A model generated the notes under the pieces. It was not told where the DNA came from. It was given only the letters and a program-made list of their open reading frames with translations, and did not search any database. From contig JAHEZC010000151.1 of NCBI GenBank assembly GCA_023251275.1, forward strand, positions 1-6,594: DNA of 6,594 nucleotides, read 5' to 3'. Origin of the DNA: Parafilimonas sp. Its GTDB lineage: Bacteria; Bacteroidota; Bacteroidia; Chitinophagales; Chitinophagaceae. Position 1 is the stretch's first letter; every line of letters starts with the position of its first letter. The position numbers and the translations under genes were made by a program. Below are positions 1 through 6,564 of the stretch, one piece after another.

Positions 1-673
1 TTTGACGGTTGTAGTTTCTATCCAAAGCAGAAAGAACCCTGGCTCTTGCCTGCTGTTCAAGCTGCGCATCTGTCTTATTCAAAGAACTGTCTTTGCCTTT
101 GTTTTTATCACGCTGGTCCTGTAAGTCAGCAAATCTTTCAAGAGTCATAAATTTTAAACGCTTACGCCATCTTTCTGCTCTTTCTGCCTCAGTTGTTGCA
201 TAAGAAAGCTTATCCCCATCCAACTGCACTGTTTCATGTACAGAAAAATCAAAAGGCTTGCTCAGAATATCTTTATAAATAGTGATTATTTCATTTAATC
301 TGCTTAGATAAATAGTGGCAGCAGCAGGATAAAAATGAATTTCCGCTCCATGAATCTCATCGTCAATTTCGGTTTGAAACTTTTTTAAAGCATCTATATC
401 CTTCTCGATCAAAATAGTTTTATCAGGATCAAGTGAACTTAGATATTTATCGAATACCTGCTTCGAAAAATTATCGTCTATGACTTTCGGGCTATAATGT
501 TTTTGTTCGAGGATAGTTCCTATCGTTGTCAATAACTGTTGCTGTTTTGAAGTAACATCAGTAAAATTACCCGTCCTTGCTTTAAAAGCCCAAAAAATAG
601 TACCTGATAAAATTATCAGTAAAAAGGGCAGCACTTTCCTGCTCATCATAATGCGAAATATTTGTTTTGACAT
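1..673 (-). CDS. prc: Tail-specific (C-terminal processing) protease Prc/Tsp, N-terminal part, cut by window edge
   Basis: The reading frame is open from an ATG at 673 to the left edge, giving 224 complete residues of a longer protein. Residues 13-30 (KVLPFLLIILSGTIFWAF) are a signal peptide or signal anchor after a basic start, so the protein should act in the periplasm. Residues 45-224 resemble the helical N-terminal domain of Prc/Tsp proteases: a KHY motif at 58-60, FDKYLSSLDPDK at 74-85, a KPFDF segment at 139-143, a WRKRLKF segment at 169-175 and ALDRNYNRQ at 216-224. These match the order and spacing I recall from E. coli Prc. Family knowledge predicts a PDZ domain, an S41 Ser/Lys protease domain and a C-terminal domain further on, all outside the window, so no catalytic residues can be checked. 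Such proteases degrade or trim envelope proteins from their C-termini. A second in-frame ATG lies at residue 9; I chose the first because it keeps a normal basic n-region. No clear promoter or Shine-Dalgarno was found. Confidence 0.88.
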   Translation of the reverse strand, partial: MSKQIFRIMMSRKVLPFLLIILSGTIFWAFKARTGNFTDVTSKQQQLLTTIGTILEQKHYSPKVIDDNFSKQVFDKYLSSLDPDKTILIEKDIDALKKFQTEIDDEIHGAEIHFYPAAATIYLSRLNEIITIYKDILSKPFDFSVHETVQLDGDKLSYATTEAERAERWRKRLKFMTLERFADLQDQRDKNKGKDSSLNKTDAQLEQQARARVLSALDRNYNRQ

Positions 674-788
674 TTAGAGTTTCAAAAATACACTAAAAAG
701 AAAATATAATTTTATCGTCATTTCTAATTAACAAAGGTTTTGAAAGATATACCCGTGATTTGGTAAAACGTAATTTATTGGCTGAATG

Positions 789-818
789 TTTTTATTGGCT
801 GATAGTTTTTTATTTTTG
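789..818 (+). promoter_or_regulatory. Predicted Bacteroidota-type promoter of the tRNA-His gene
   Basis: Positions 811-818 read TATTTTTG, an exact match to the Bacteroidota -7 consensus TAnnTTTG. A T-run (TTTTT at 789-793) lies at the distance expected for the -33 element (TTG/TTTG), but it lacks the G. Transcription would start near 823-825, only a few bases before the mature tRNA 5' end at 831. The -7 match and the position are seen; promoter activity is inferred. Confidence 0.55.
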
Positions 819-830
819 CCGAGGTTAAAC

Positions 831-906
831 GGAGGTTGTAGCTCAGTTTGGTTAGAGCGTCAGATTGTGGCTCTGAAGGTCGTGGGTTCGAAACCCATCA
901 ATCTCC
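831..906 (+). tRNA. tRNA-His (anticodon GTG)
   Basis: A complete cloverleaf can be folded by hand. The 7-bp acceptor stem pairs 832-838 with 899-905, with one G-U pair. The D stem is 841-844 with 855-858. The anticodon stem 860-864 pairs with 872-876 around the loop TTGTGGC, with the GTG anticodon at 867-869. The T stem 882-886 pairs with 894-898 around TTCGAAA. G831 lies opposite C906 and supplies the extra G-1:C73 pair that is the identity element of tRNA-His, so the gene is annotated from 831. The 3' CCA is not encoded (the next bases are CTG) and must be added by the CCA-adding enzyme. It decodes CAC and CAU. It stands alone, with its own promoter and terminator. Confidence 0.97.
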
Positions 907-911
907 CTGCA

Positions 912-944
912 AAAAATCCTGCGGATATGCCCTGCAGGATTTTT
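912..944 (+). terminator. Rho-independent terminator of tRNA-His
   Basis: AAAAATCCTGC at 912-922 pairs perfectly with GCAGGATTTTT at 934-944, an 11-bp stem around an 11-nt loop. The stem ends in an A-run/T-run, so the T tract on the plus strand serves as the release signal. It begins 6 nt after the tRNA 3' end, which fits a monocistronic tRNA transcript. The paired A-run means it could also work on the opposite strand. Confidence 0.85.
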
Positions 945-1181
945 ATTGTATGCATGTTTGTAAAAAGTATCAATTTCCCATTTCTTTAAAATTTCCCAGG
1001 CACTGAACTGTGTTAATAATAATGTAATTTTCTGAATGAAAATATTATAAATGTTGCATGCGGTTAAACTGGATTAGCGTTTGCTTCGTCATATTGCCAT
1101 TTATCAATTTTATCATTTTTCAATCTTCCGCTGCAGGAAATTTGCGTTTTAAATCTGATGCGTACAAAAACAAATCCGCAG
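945..1181 (+). other. Intergenic leader of the outer-membrane barrel gene
   Basis: This 237-bp AT-rich stretch separates the tRNA terminator from the chosen start of the barrel gene. No exact TAnnTTTG element was found. The best candidate is TAATTTTC at 1025-1032 with CTG at 1003-1005, a 19-nt spacer, which matches the Bacteroidota promoter form only partly. If used, it would give a leader of about 140 nt. A short out-of-frame ORF starts at 1058 (see findings). No convincing riboswitch, repeat or stable hairpin was seen. Confidence 0.4.
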
Positions 1182-3836
1182 ATGAAAAAATTTTTACCAA
1201 TATTAGCAGGTTTCATCTTTCCAATAATCATAATAGCTCAGGCCCCTGGCGGATTTCAGGGTCGCCAGGCTGGAAATCAGAATATGAATGCGGGTCATTT
1301 TTACGGTAAAATTGTGGATAGTAAAACTAATAAAGGAATAGAAGCAGCAACCGTCCAATTGATTGGGAACAGGTTTGACACGACAACAAAAAAAACAAGA
1401 GAAGTCATTCTCTCTGCAGTGCTTACACACCCTAATGGAGATTTTAGTCTTGAGAATCTGCCAGTCTTTGGAAATTTCAAATTGCATGTTTCTGTTATTG
1501 GATACAAAGATTATACACAGCAGATTTCATTTGATTTAAAATCCGGACGAAGAAATGATGCAAATAACAGTGCTGCAGATCAGCAGGACCGGATGCAGCA
1601 AATGATCGGGATGATTGATAAAGATCTTGGAAATATAAAAATTGAAGCATCCGAAGCAAATCTTGGTAATATAACCGTTACCGCTTCCGCAAAACCTTTT
1701 TTTGAAATGGGGGTTGACAGAAAAATATTTAATGTTGATAAAAATATTGTGAGCACAGGACAAACTGCCACTGAAGTAATGAAGCAGATACCATCGCTTA
1801 ATGTTGATATTGATGGTAATGTCACCCTCCGCAATGCAACCCCGCAGCTTTTTGTAGATGGCCGCCCCACCACGCTTACACTGGATCAGATACCGGCAGA
1901 TATTATTGATAAAGTTGAGCTGATAACCAATCCATCGGCAAAGTTTGATGCTTCGGGAGGCAATGCAGGTATCCTGAATATCGTACTGAAAAAAAATATA
2001 AAGACAGGGTATAATGGAGGAATAAGAGCAGGTGTAGATTCAAGAGGCAAAATAAACACAGGCGCTGATATTAATTTTCGTCAGAATAAACTGAATTTCT
2101 TTTTAAACGGAGTATATAATCAACGTAAATCAAAATTCACATCTCTTACAGACAGGGATAATATCAGCGATTCACCGGGTTATGTCCATTTAAATGATAA
2201 GGGCATCAGCGACGGGTATTTTTCATTTATCAGGGGTGGAATGGATTATTTTATTGATAACCGCAATACGATTTCATTTACCGGTAACTTTAATCGAGGC
2301 AGTTTTACAACAACAGACGATCAGCTTATTGATTCTTCTCTCAACTCTGTTTATATCTCACACAGCGATCGTATAACCAATTCAAAATCCAATTTCAGGA
2401 ATTTGGGCACTCAACTCAGCTTTAAACATAATTTTGAAAAGAATGGTCACGACCTTACTGCAGATATCACCTACAACAAAAGTAAAAACACGAATTCATC
2501 TTATTATCAAACCAACACTTTTAATCCGGACAGTTCGCCCAAGTACAACCCATTTCTGCAGCAGACAACAGGCAGCGGAGAAACAAACAATCTGATCATT
2601 CAATCAGATTATGAAAACCCTGTTGATGATAATCATAAATTCGAAGCAGGGGTGAGGGCAGCAATAAGAAAAAACACCAGTGAAAGTATTCAATCCTTTT
2701 TTAATGATTCTACCGGCGAATACATTAATATTCCTTCGATAAGTAACAACTATAAATTTACAGATGAGGTATATGCCGCTTATGCAACCTACACATTCAA
2801 AACAAAAAAATGGAATTACCAGTTGGGCTTGCGGGCAGAAAGCTCAAATTATAATGGAACCTTGCTTGGCAAAGACTCTTCATTTAAAGTAAGTTACCCA
2901 ATCAGTTTTTTCCCGAGTGCTTTCATCACCTACCGGATAGCAGATAAGCAGGATTTCCAGCTTAACTATTCAAGGAGAATCAACCGTCCTAACTTTTTCC
3001 AGCTTCTTCCCTTTGTTGATTATTCTGATCCGCAAAACCTAAGTGTGGGTAATCCGGGTCTTAAGCCTGCCTTTACCAATTCCTTTGAATTATCTTATGA
3101 CAAAGGATACAGCAAAAATGCCAATTTTCTCGCAACCATATATTTCAAGTATTCAACAGACTTAATTACCAGGTATCAATACATTGGTAAAAGCCCGATC
3201 AATCCCGGTGATACAGTTGTATTTAATACTTATGCAAACGCCAACAGCAGCGTGAGTTATGGATTGGAACTTACCAATAAAAATACTATTGCCAAAATTT
3301 GGGACCTGACGTTGAATCTTAACTTATATAATTCTAAGATCAATGGCACAAATCTCGAAAGTGATTTAACAAATCAACAGGCAAGCTGGTTTGCAAAATG
3401 GAATAACAATATCAAGCTGCCGAATAAATTTTCCATACAGTTCTCGGGAAATTACCAGTCAAAAACGGTATTACCTGTTGGGGGTGGCGGTGGAGGCCGT
3501 GGTGGCGGCAACTTTTTTGGGGGTGGCAATTTTGGAACCACACAAGGATATATATTTCCCAATTATAGTTTTGATTTAGCATTACGGAAGGAATGGCAAT
3601 GGAAGGGAGGTAACAGCGCTTCGGTTACACTCAGTATGAACGATATTTTCCGGACTTCTATCTCTAAAACTTACTCCGCGTCACATTATTTTACACAGGT
3701 ATCAGAAAGAAGGAGAGACCCGCAGGTATTACGTTTGAATCTGAACTACCGGTTTGGAAAGCTTGATACAAGCCTTTTCAAGCGAAAAAATACCAGGGCC
3801 GATCAGAGCGAGGGCACGGATATACAGGGAAATTAA
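1182..3836 (+). CDS. TonB-dependent-receptor-like outer-membrane beta-barrel protein (CarboxypepD_reg + plug + OMP_b-brl_3 type)
   Basis: This is an 884-residue outer-membrane protein. I start at the ATG at 1182 because it gives a clean signal peptide (MKKFLPILAGFIFPIIIIA, likely cleaved before Q20); the upstream in-frame ATG at 1158 adds only eight polar residues (MRTKTNPQ). After a Gly/Gln/Asn-rich stretch (20-40), residues 40-120 form a CarboxypepD_reg-like domain (YGKIVDSKTNKGIEAATVQL, then NGDFSLENLP and VIGYKDY). A polar Met/Gln-rich linker covers about 121-148. Residues 165-272 are the plug, with DRKIFNVDK, IPSLNVDIDGNVTLRN, FVDGRPTTLTLDQIP and NPSAKFDASGG. The rest, to about 860, alternates like beta strands and ends in NLNYRFGK, followed by a 24-residue polar tail. 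A glycine-rich loop lies at 767-785. The family is common in Bacteroidota; most members have no known substrate. No TonB box is evident, so TonB dependence is unproven. No SusD-like partner is adjacent, which argues against a glycan-uptake locus. Confidence 0.9.
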   Translation: MKKFLPILAGFIFPIIIIAQAPGGFQGRQAGNQNMNAGHFYGKIVDSKTNKGIEAATVQLIGNRFDTTTKKTREVILSAVLTHPNGDFSLENLPVFGNFKLHVSVIGYKDYTQQISFDLKSGRRNDANNSAADQQDRMQQMIGMIDKDLGNIKIEASEANLGNITVTASAKPFFEMGVDRKIFNVDKNIVSTGQTATEVMKQIPSLNVDIDGNVTLRNATPQLFVDGRPTTLTLDQIPADIIDKVELITNPSAKFDASGGNAGILNIVLKKNIKTGYNGGIRAGVDSRGKINTGADINFRQNKLNFFLNGVYNQRKSKFTSLTDRDNISDSPGYVHLNDKGISDGYFSFIRGGMDYFIDNRNTISFTGNFNRGSFTTTDDQLIDSSLNSVYISHSDRITNSKSNFRNLGTQLSFKHNFEKNGHDLTADITYNKSKNTNSSYYQTNTFNPDSSPKYNPFLQQTTGSGETNNLIIQSDYENPVDDNHKFEAGVRAAIRKNTSESIQSFFNDSTGEYINIPSISNNYKFTDEVYAAYATYTFKTKKWNYQLGLRAESSNYNGTLLGKDSSFKVSYPISFFPSAFITYRIADKQDFQLNYSRRINRPNFFQLLPFVDYSDPQNLSVGNPGLKPAFTNSFELSYDKGYSKNANFLATIYFKYSTDLITRYQYIGKSPINPGDTVVFNTYANANSSVSYGLELTNKNTIAKIWDLTLNLNLYNSKINGTNLESDLTNQQASWFAKWNNNIKLPNKFSIQFSGNYQSKTVLPVGGGGGGRGGGNFFGGGNFGTTQGYIFPNYSFDLALRKEWQWKGGNSASVTLSMNDIFRTSISKTYSASHYFTQVSERRRDPQVLRLNLNYRFGKLDTSLFKRKNTRADQSEGTDIQGN

Positions 3837-3847
3837 TAACAGGTGTG

Positions 3848-4504
3848 TCATTTTTCCTTTCCCCCAAGCATCGGCACAAAAGAGAAATAATCAAATATTT
3901 CTTCTTCATAACTTCCGTCTTCTTTTTTGGTAATACGCAGCATGCGCTGAAGATCTCCTTCGTTGACAGGTATAACCATTAAACCACCTGTCTTTAATTG
4001 CTCCACAAGTTTGGGAGGTATAAAAGGCGCAGCAGCAGTAATAACAATTTTATCGAAAGGAGCATAAGCGGGCACGCCTTCAAATCCATCTCCATAAAAA
4101 AATTTTATATTAGGATATTTTTTTTTGAATATAAATTCCTTTTGTTTGTCGAAAAGCTTTTTCTGTCTTTCAATGGTATATACCCATGCGCCCATTTCAG
4201 CCAGGACTGATGCCTGGTAACCGCTCCCGGTTCCTATTTCCAGTATTTTGTCTCCGCGCCTTACCTGCAGCAACTGGCTCTGGTATGCTACAGTATATGG
4301 TTGCGAAATAGTTTGACCCTCACCTATCGGAAAAGCCCTGTCTTCGTAAGCAATCTTATCGAAGGCGGAATCGAGAAAAAAATGTCTCGGAATATGTTCA
4401 ATGGCATACAATACATTTTCATCACTGATGCCTTTATCCTTCAGTGTTTTTATTAATTTCATCCTTAATCCCTTATGCCGGTAAGTATCTTCAAATAATT
4501 TCAT
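3848..4504 (-). CDS. pcm: Protein-L-isoaspartate (D-aspartate) O-methyltransferase
   Basis: This 218-residue cytosolic enzyme transfers a methyl group from S-adenosylmethionine to the carboxyl of L-isoaspartyl residues in aged proteins. The resulting ester rearranges through a succinimide, so damage is repaired, and S-adenosylhomocysteine is released. The family pattern is clear: IPRHFF at 38-43, AYEDRAFPIGEGQTISQPY at 52-70 (the PCMT-specific substrate segment), SAM-binding motif I ILEIGTGSGYQ at 87-97, an acidic residue at the end of beta2 (YTIER, 109-113), FYGDGFEG at 136-143, and FDKIVITAAAP at 150-160 followed by LKTGG at 170-174. It ends FVPMLGGKEK, where FVP is the usual C-terminal motif. 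Length is normal for the family. It converges on the barrel gene with an 11-bp gap and diverges from ahcY, whose product removes the S-adenosylhomocysteine made here. The upstream region is A/T-rich without a Shine-Dalgarno, and the gene ends in TGA. Confidence 0.95.
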   Translation of the reverse strand: MKLFEDTYRHKGLRMKLIKTLKDKGISDENVLYAIEHIPRHFFLDSAFDKIAYEDRAFPIGEGQTISQPYTVAYQSQLLQVRRGDKILEIGTGSGYQASVLAEMGAWVYTIERQKKLFDKQKEFIFKKKYPNIKFFYGDGFEGVPAYAPFDKIVITAAAPFIPPKLVEQLKTGGLMVIPVNEGDLQRMLRITKKEDGSYEEEIFDYFSFVPMLGGKEK

Positions 4505-4518
4505 AACGTGTAAAAATA

Positions 4519-4527
4519 CAAAGTATA
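4519..4527 (-). promoter_or_regulatory. Weak candidate -7 element for pcm
   Basis: On the minus strand, 4527-4519 reads TATACTTTG, which is the Bacteroidota -7 consensus TAnnTTTG with one extra base. It ends 14 nt before the pcm ATG, nearly the same distance as the strong ahcY element has to its ATG. No TTG is present at the expected -33 position, so this is only a candidate. Confidence 0.25.
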
Positions 4528-4622
4528 TATAAGCCGAATTTGGGGGTTTTTATTTATTCAGTTTTTATTTCCGTGACATCGCAAACTTTTAATAAAATAT
4601 CAGGGCATCTCCCTTCATTGGC

Positions 4623-4652
4623 TTGCTTATTACAATCAATAAATTAACTTTG
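4623..4652 (+). promoter_or_regulatory. Predicted Bacteroidota sigma-ABfr-type promoter of ahcY
   Basis: TTG at 4623-4625, a spacer of exactly 19 nt, then TAACTTTG at 4645-4652 matches the known Bacteroidota housekeeping promoter (-33 TTTG/TTG, -7 TAnnTTTG). The predicted start of transcription is about 4657-4660, leaving only about 8-11 nt before the ATG at 4668. The leader is nearly pure A (AAAAAAAATAAAAG between element and start). This suits the phylum, where A-rich upstream sequence rather than a Shine-Dalgarno supports initiation. Such a short leader leaves no room for an SAH riboswitch. Confidence 0.75.
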
Positions 4653-4667
4653 CAAAAAAAATAAAAG

Positions 4668-5996
4668 ATGTCAACATTATCATCAACAGGAATTAATCTG
4701 AGTTTGCCTTACAAAGTAAAGGATATCAGCCTCGCAGATTGGGGTCGCAAAGAGATCAGGCTTGCTGAAAGTGAAATGCCGGGACTTATGTCACTGCGTG
4801 AAGAATATGGAGCTTCACAACCGCTGAAAGGTGCACGCATCGCAGGTTGCCTGCACATGACCATTCAGACAGCAGTTTTAATTGAGACATTGACAGCGCT
4901 CGGTGCTGAAGTGCGCTGGAGTTCGTGCAATATTTTTTCAACACAGGATCATGCCGCCGCTGCTGTTGCTGCTGGCGGTATCGGGGTATATGCGTGGAAA
5001 GGCCAGACCCTCGATGAAGCAGAATGGTGCATAGAACAAACTTTATTTTTCGGAGATACCAGCCGTCCGTTAAATATGATACTTGACGATGGAGGCGATT
5101 TAACAAATATTGTTTTTGATAAATATCCTGAACTCGTACAGTACCTCAAGGGCTTAAGCGAAGAAACGACAACGGGTGTCCATCGCCTGTATGAACGCAT
5201 GGCAAAAGGCTCATTGCCAGTTCCGGCTATCAATGTGAATGACAGTGTGACCAAAAGTAAATTCGATAATAAATATGGCTGTAAAGAGTCTTTGGTAGAT
5301 GCCATTAGAAGAGCAACCGATTTAATGCTCGCAGGAAAAGTAGCAGTTGTGGGAGGTTATGGTGATGTAGGAAAAGGATCTGCTGCTTCACTCAGGGGAG
5401 CCGGCTGCAGGGTAATAGTGACAGAGGTGGACCCAATCTGCGCCTTACAGGCCGCTATGGATGGCTTTGAAGTGAAAAAAATGATTGATGCAGCAAAAGA
5501 AGCTGATATAGTTGTTACCGCAAGCGGCTGCCGTGACCTGATCACAGAAAAACATTTCAGGTCAATGAAAGATAAGGCGGTTGTATGCAACATTGGCCAT
5601 TTTGATATAGAGATTGATATTGCATGGCTCAATAATAATTATGGCCATACCAAAGACACCATTAAGCCTCAGGTTGACCTGTATAATATTGAGGGCAAAG
5701 ATGTAATCATACTTGCCGAAGGCCGGTTAGTAAATCTCGGTTGCGCCACAGGGCATCCGTCATTTGTTATGAGTAACTCTTTCACAAACCAGGTGCTGGC
5801 ACAGATTGAATTGTGGAATAACCACCACAACTACGAAAACAAAGTATATGTATTGCCCAAGCACCTCGATGAAAAAGTTGCCCGTTTACATCTTGCAAAA
5901 ATTGGTGTGGAATTGGAAGAATTGAATGATGCACAGGCTGCATATCTCGGTATTTCAAAAAATGGGCCTTTTAAACCGGAACATTACAGGTATTAA
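4668..5996 (+). CDS. ahcY: Adenosylhomocysteinase (S-adenosyl-L-homocysteine hydrolase)
   Basis: This 442-residue NAD-dependent cytosolic enzyme (also named sahH) reversibly splits S-adenosylhomocysteine into adenosine and homocysteine, relieving product inhibition of methyltransferases. Signature segments are intact: CLHMT (61-65), [14 protein letters not shown] (85-98), [10 protein letters not shown] (138-147), [11 protein letters not shown] (164-174), [17 protein letters not shown] (189-205), the Rossmann loop GGYGDVGKG (229-237), [10 protein letters not shown] (308-317), [12 protein letters not shown] (358-369) and the terminal KPEHYRY. By alignment from memory with the human enzyme (offset mostly +10), the catalytic residues are present: H63, D141, E166, K196, D200, N201, C205 and H311. 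K436 and Y440 should reach the NAD of the neighbouring subunit in the tetramer. The length is close to the 432-residue eukaryotic form and shows no room for the roughly 40-residue insert found in many bacterial enzymes. It has its own promoter and terminator, so it is probably monocistronic. Confidence 0.98.
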   Translation: MSTLSSTGINLSLPYKVKDISLADWGRKEIRLAESEMPGLMSLREEYGASQPLKGARIAGCLHMTIQTAVLIETLTALGAEVRWSSCNIFSTQDHAAAAVAAGGIGVYAWKGQTLDEAEWCIEQTLFFGDTSRPLNMILDDGGDLTNIVFDKYPELVQYLKGLSEETTTGVHRLYERMAKGSLPVPAINVNDSVTKSKFDNKYGCKESLVDAIRRATDLMLAGKVAVVGGYGDVGKGSAASLRGAGCRVIVTEVDPICALQAAMDGFEVKKMIDAAKEADIVVTASGCRDLITEKHFRSMKDKAVVCNIGHFDIEIDIAWLNNNYGHTKDTIKPQVDLYNIEGKDVIILAEGRLVNLGCATGHPSFVMSNSFTNQVLAQIELWNNHHNYENKVYVLPKHLDEKVARLHLAKIGVELEELNDAQAAYLGISKNGPFKPEHYRY

Positions 5997-6014
5997 ACAA
6001 TAGGCATAATATTC

Positions 6015-6047
6015 AAAAAGCTCAATGAAATTTCATTGAGCTTTTTT
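6015..6047. terminator. Bidirectional intrinsic terminator between ahcY and the lipoprotein gene
   Basis: Positions 6015-6046 are a perfect 32-bp palindrome: AAAAAGCTCAATGAAA followed by its exact reverse complement, plus one more T at 6047. As RNA it can fold into a stem of about 14 bp with an AATT loop, flanked by an A-run on one side and a T-run on the other. Either strand therefore shows a hairpin followed by a U tract. It lies 18 bp after the ahcY stop and 50 bp after the convergent lipoprotein stop, so it can end both transcripts. Confidence 0.9.
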
Positions 6048-6096
6048 GTTGCATACGATACTACAGTACAGCAAGAAATGCTTTCGGAAAAAGTAT

Positions 6097-6564
6097 TCAT
6101 TGTTTTGTAAATACAACTGCATCAGGGCCGGGGGCAGTGAGCTTGATGCGTTTGTTTGTAATTTTAGCAACAGCCCAATTATCATCGTCAAGGTTTTTTA
6201 ATACAGCATTACCGGCAATAGAAATTGTCATTACTGTCTGCGCTCCGTTTAGCTTCCAGGTGCCATTAAATACACGGCCGTTTTTTTTCGCAGCAATGAA
6301 ATCACCGTCAGCCTGGAATTCAAAGGTGTAGTTGCTGAACTGTGCCGTTTGATCATCATTTGTATCAATGAATTTGGTGATCTTGTAAATTCCCGGAACC
6401 GGTTGCTGAGCAACAAGTTCATCTAACTGCATTGCTTCCGCCATATCAGCAGACTGAGTATTCTCTGTTGGTTTAAGCAGTTGCTCTTTGGAGCATGAAA
6501 ATACTGTAAGCACAATTGCTGACAAGGCAAGCAAAATAAGCGGTTTGAAAGATTTCTGTTTCAT
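6097..6564 (-). CDS. Small lipoprotein with lipocalin-like C-terminal domain, function unknown
   Basis: This 155-residue protein begins with a basic start and a hydrophobic segment (residues 9-22) ending in a lipobox VFSC, with Cys24 as the lipidated residue after signal peptidase II cleavage. The next residues are SKEQ; Lys/Glu right after the Cys resembles the surface-export signals described for some Bacteroidota lipoproteins, so it may face the outside of the cell (inference). Residues 25-57 are a polar, probably flexible linker. Residues 58-154 look like a small beta barrel of the lipocalin-like type common in Bacteroidota: GIYKITKF at 58-65, a YTFEFQADGDF strand pair at 79-89, NGTWKLNGAQTVMTI at 100-114, LKNLDDDNWAVAKIT at 122-136 and KRIKLT at 138-143. 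The G-W pair and the late NW motif fit that fold. Ligand and role are unknown. The start codon lies 30 bp from the right edge, and no promoter can be identified. It converges on ahcY across a shared terminator. Confidence 0.8.
   Translation of the reverse strand: MKQKSFKPLILLALSAIVLTVFSCSKEQLLKPTENTQSADMAEAMQLDELVAQQPVPGIYKITKFIDTNDDQTAQFSNYTFEFQADGDFIAAKKNGRVFNGTWKLNGAQTVMTISIAGNAVLKNLDDDNWAVAKITNKRIKLTAPGPDAVVFTKQ

Noticed and set aside
786..989. 67-codon plus-strand ORF
   Set aside because: It runs straight through the tRNA-His gene and its terminator; the residues GCSSVWLERQIVALKVVGSKP are the well-known spurious translation of a tRNA.
1203..1873. Antisense ORFs of 68-97 codons within the barrel gene
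   Set aside because: They overlap the clear domain-bearing sense frame, have no family resemblance and have no promoter of their own.
3761..3773. Small hairpin GCTTG-ATA-CAAGC as a terminator for the barrel gene or pcm
   Set aside because: The stem is only 5 bp, it lies inside the barrel coding sequence, and neither strand has a good T tract directly after it.
4546..4570. Direct repeat GTTTTTATTT (4546-4555 and 4561-4570) in the pcm-ahcY intergenic region
   Set aside because: It is a 10-bp AT-rich repeat in an AT-rich region and is likely by chance; there is no inverted symmetry or further copy to suggest an operator.
4505..4667. SAH riboswitch upstream of ahcY
   Set aside because: The predicted transcript leader is only about 10 nt, and no conserved hairpin or pseudoknot pattern is seen; SAH riboswitches are known mainly from other phyla.
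4786..5632. Several 90-120 codon minus-strand ORFs inside ahcY
   Set aside because: They are antisense shadows of a highly conserved gene, with no recognisable domains, no initiation context and Ser/Thr/Pro-rich compositions typical of reverse frames.
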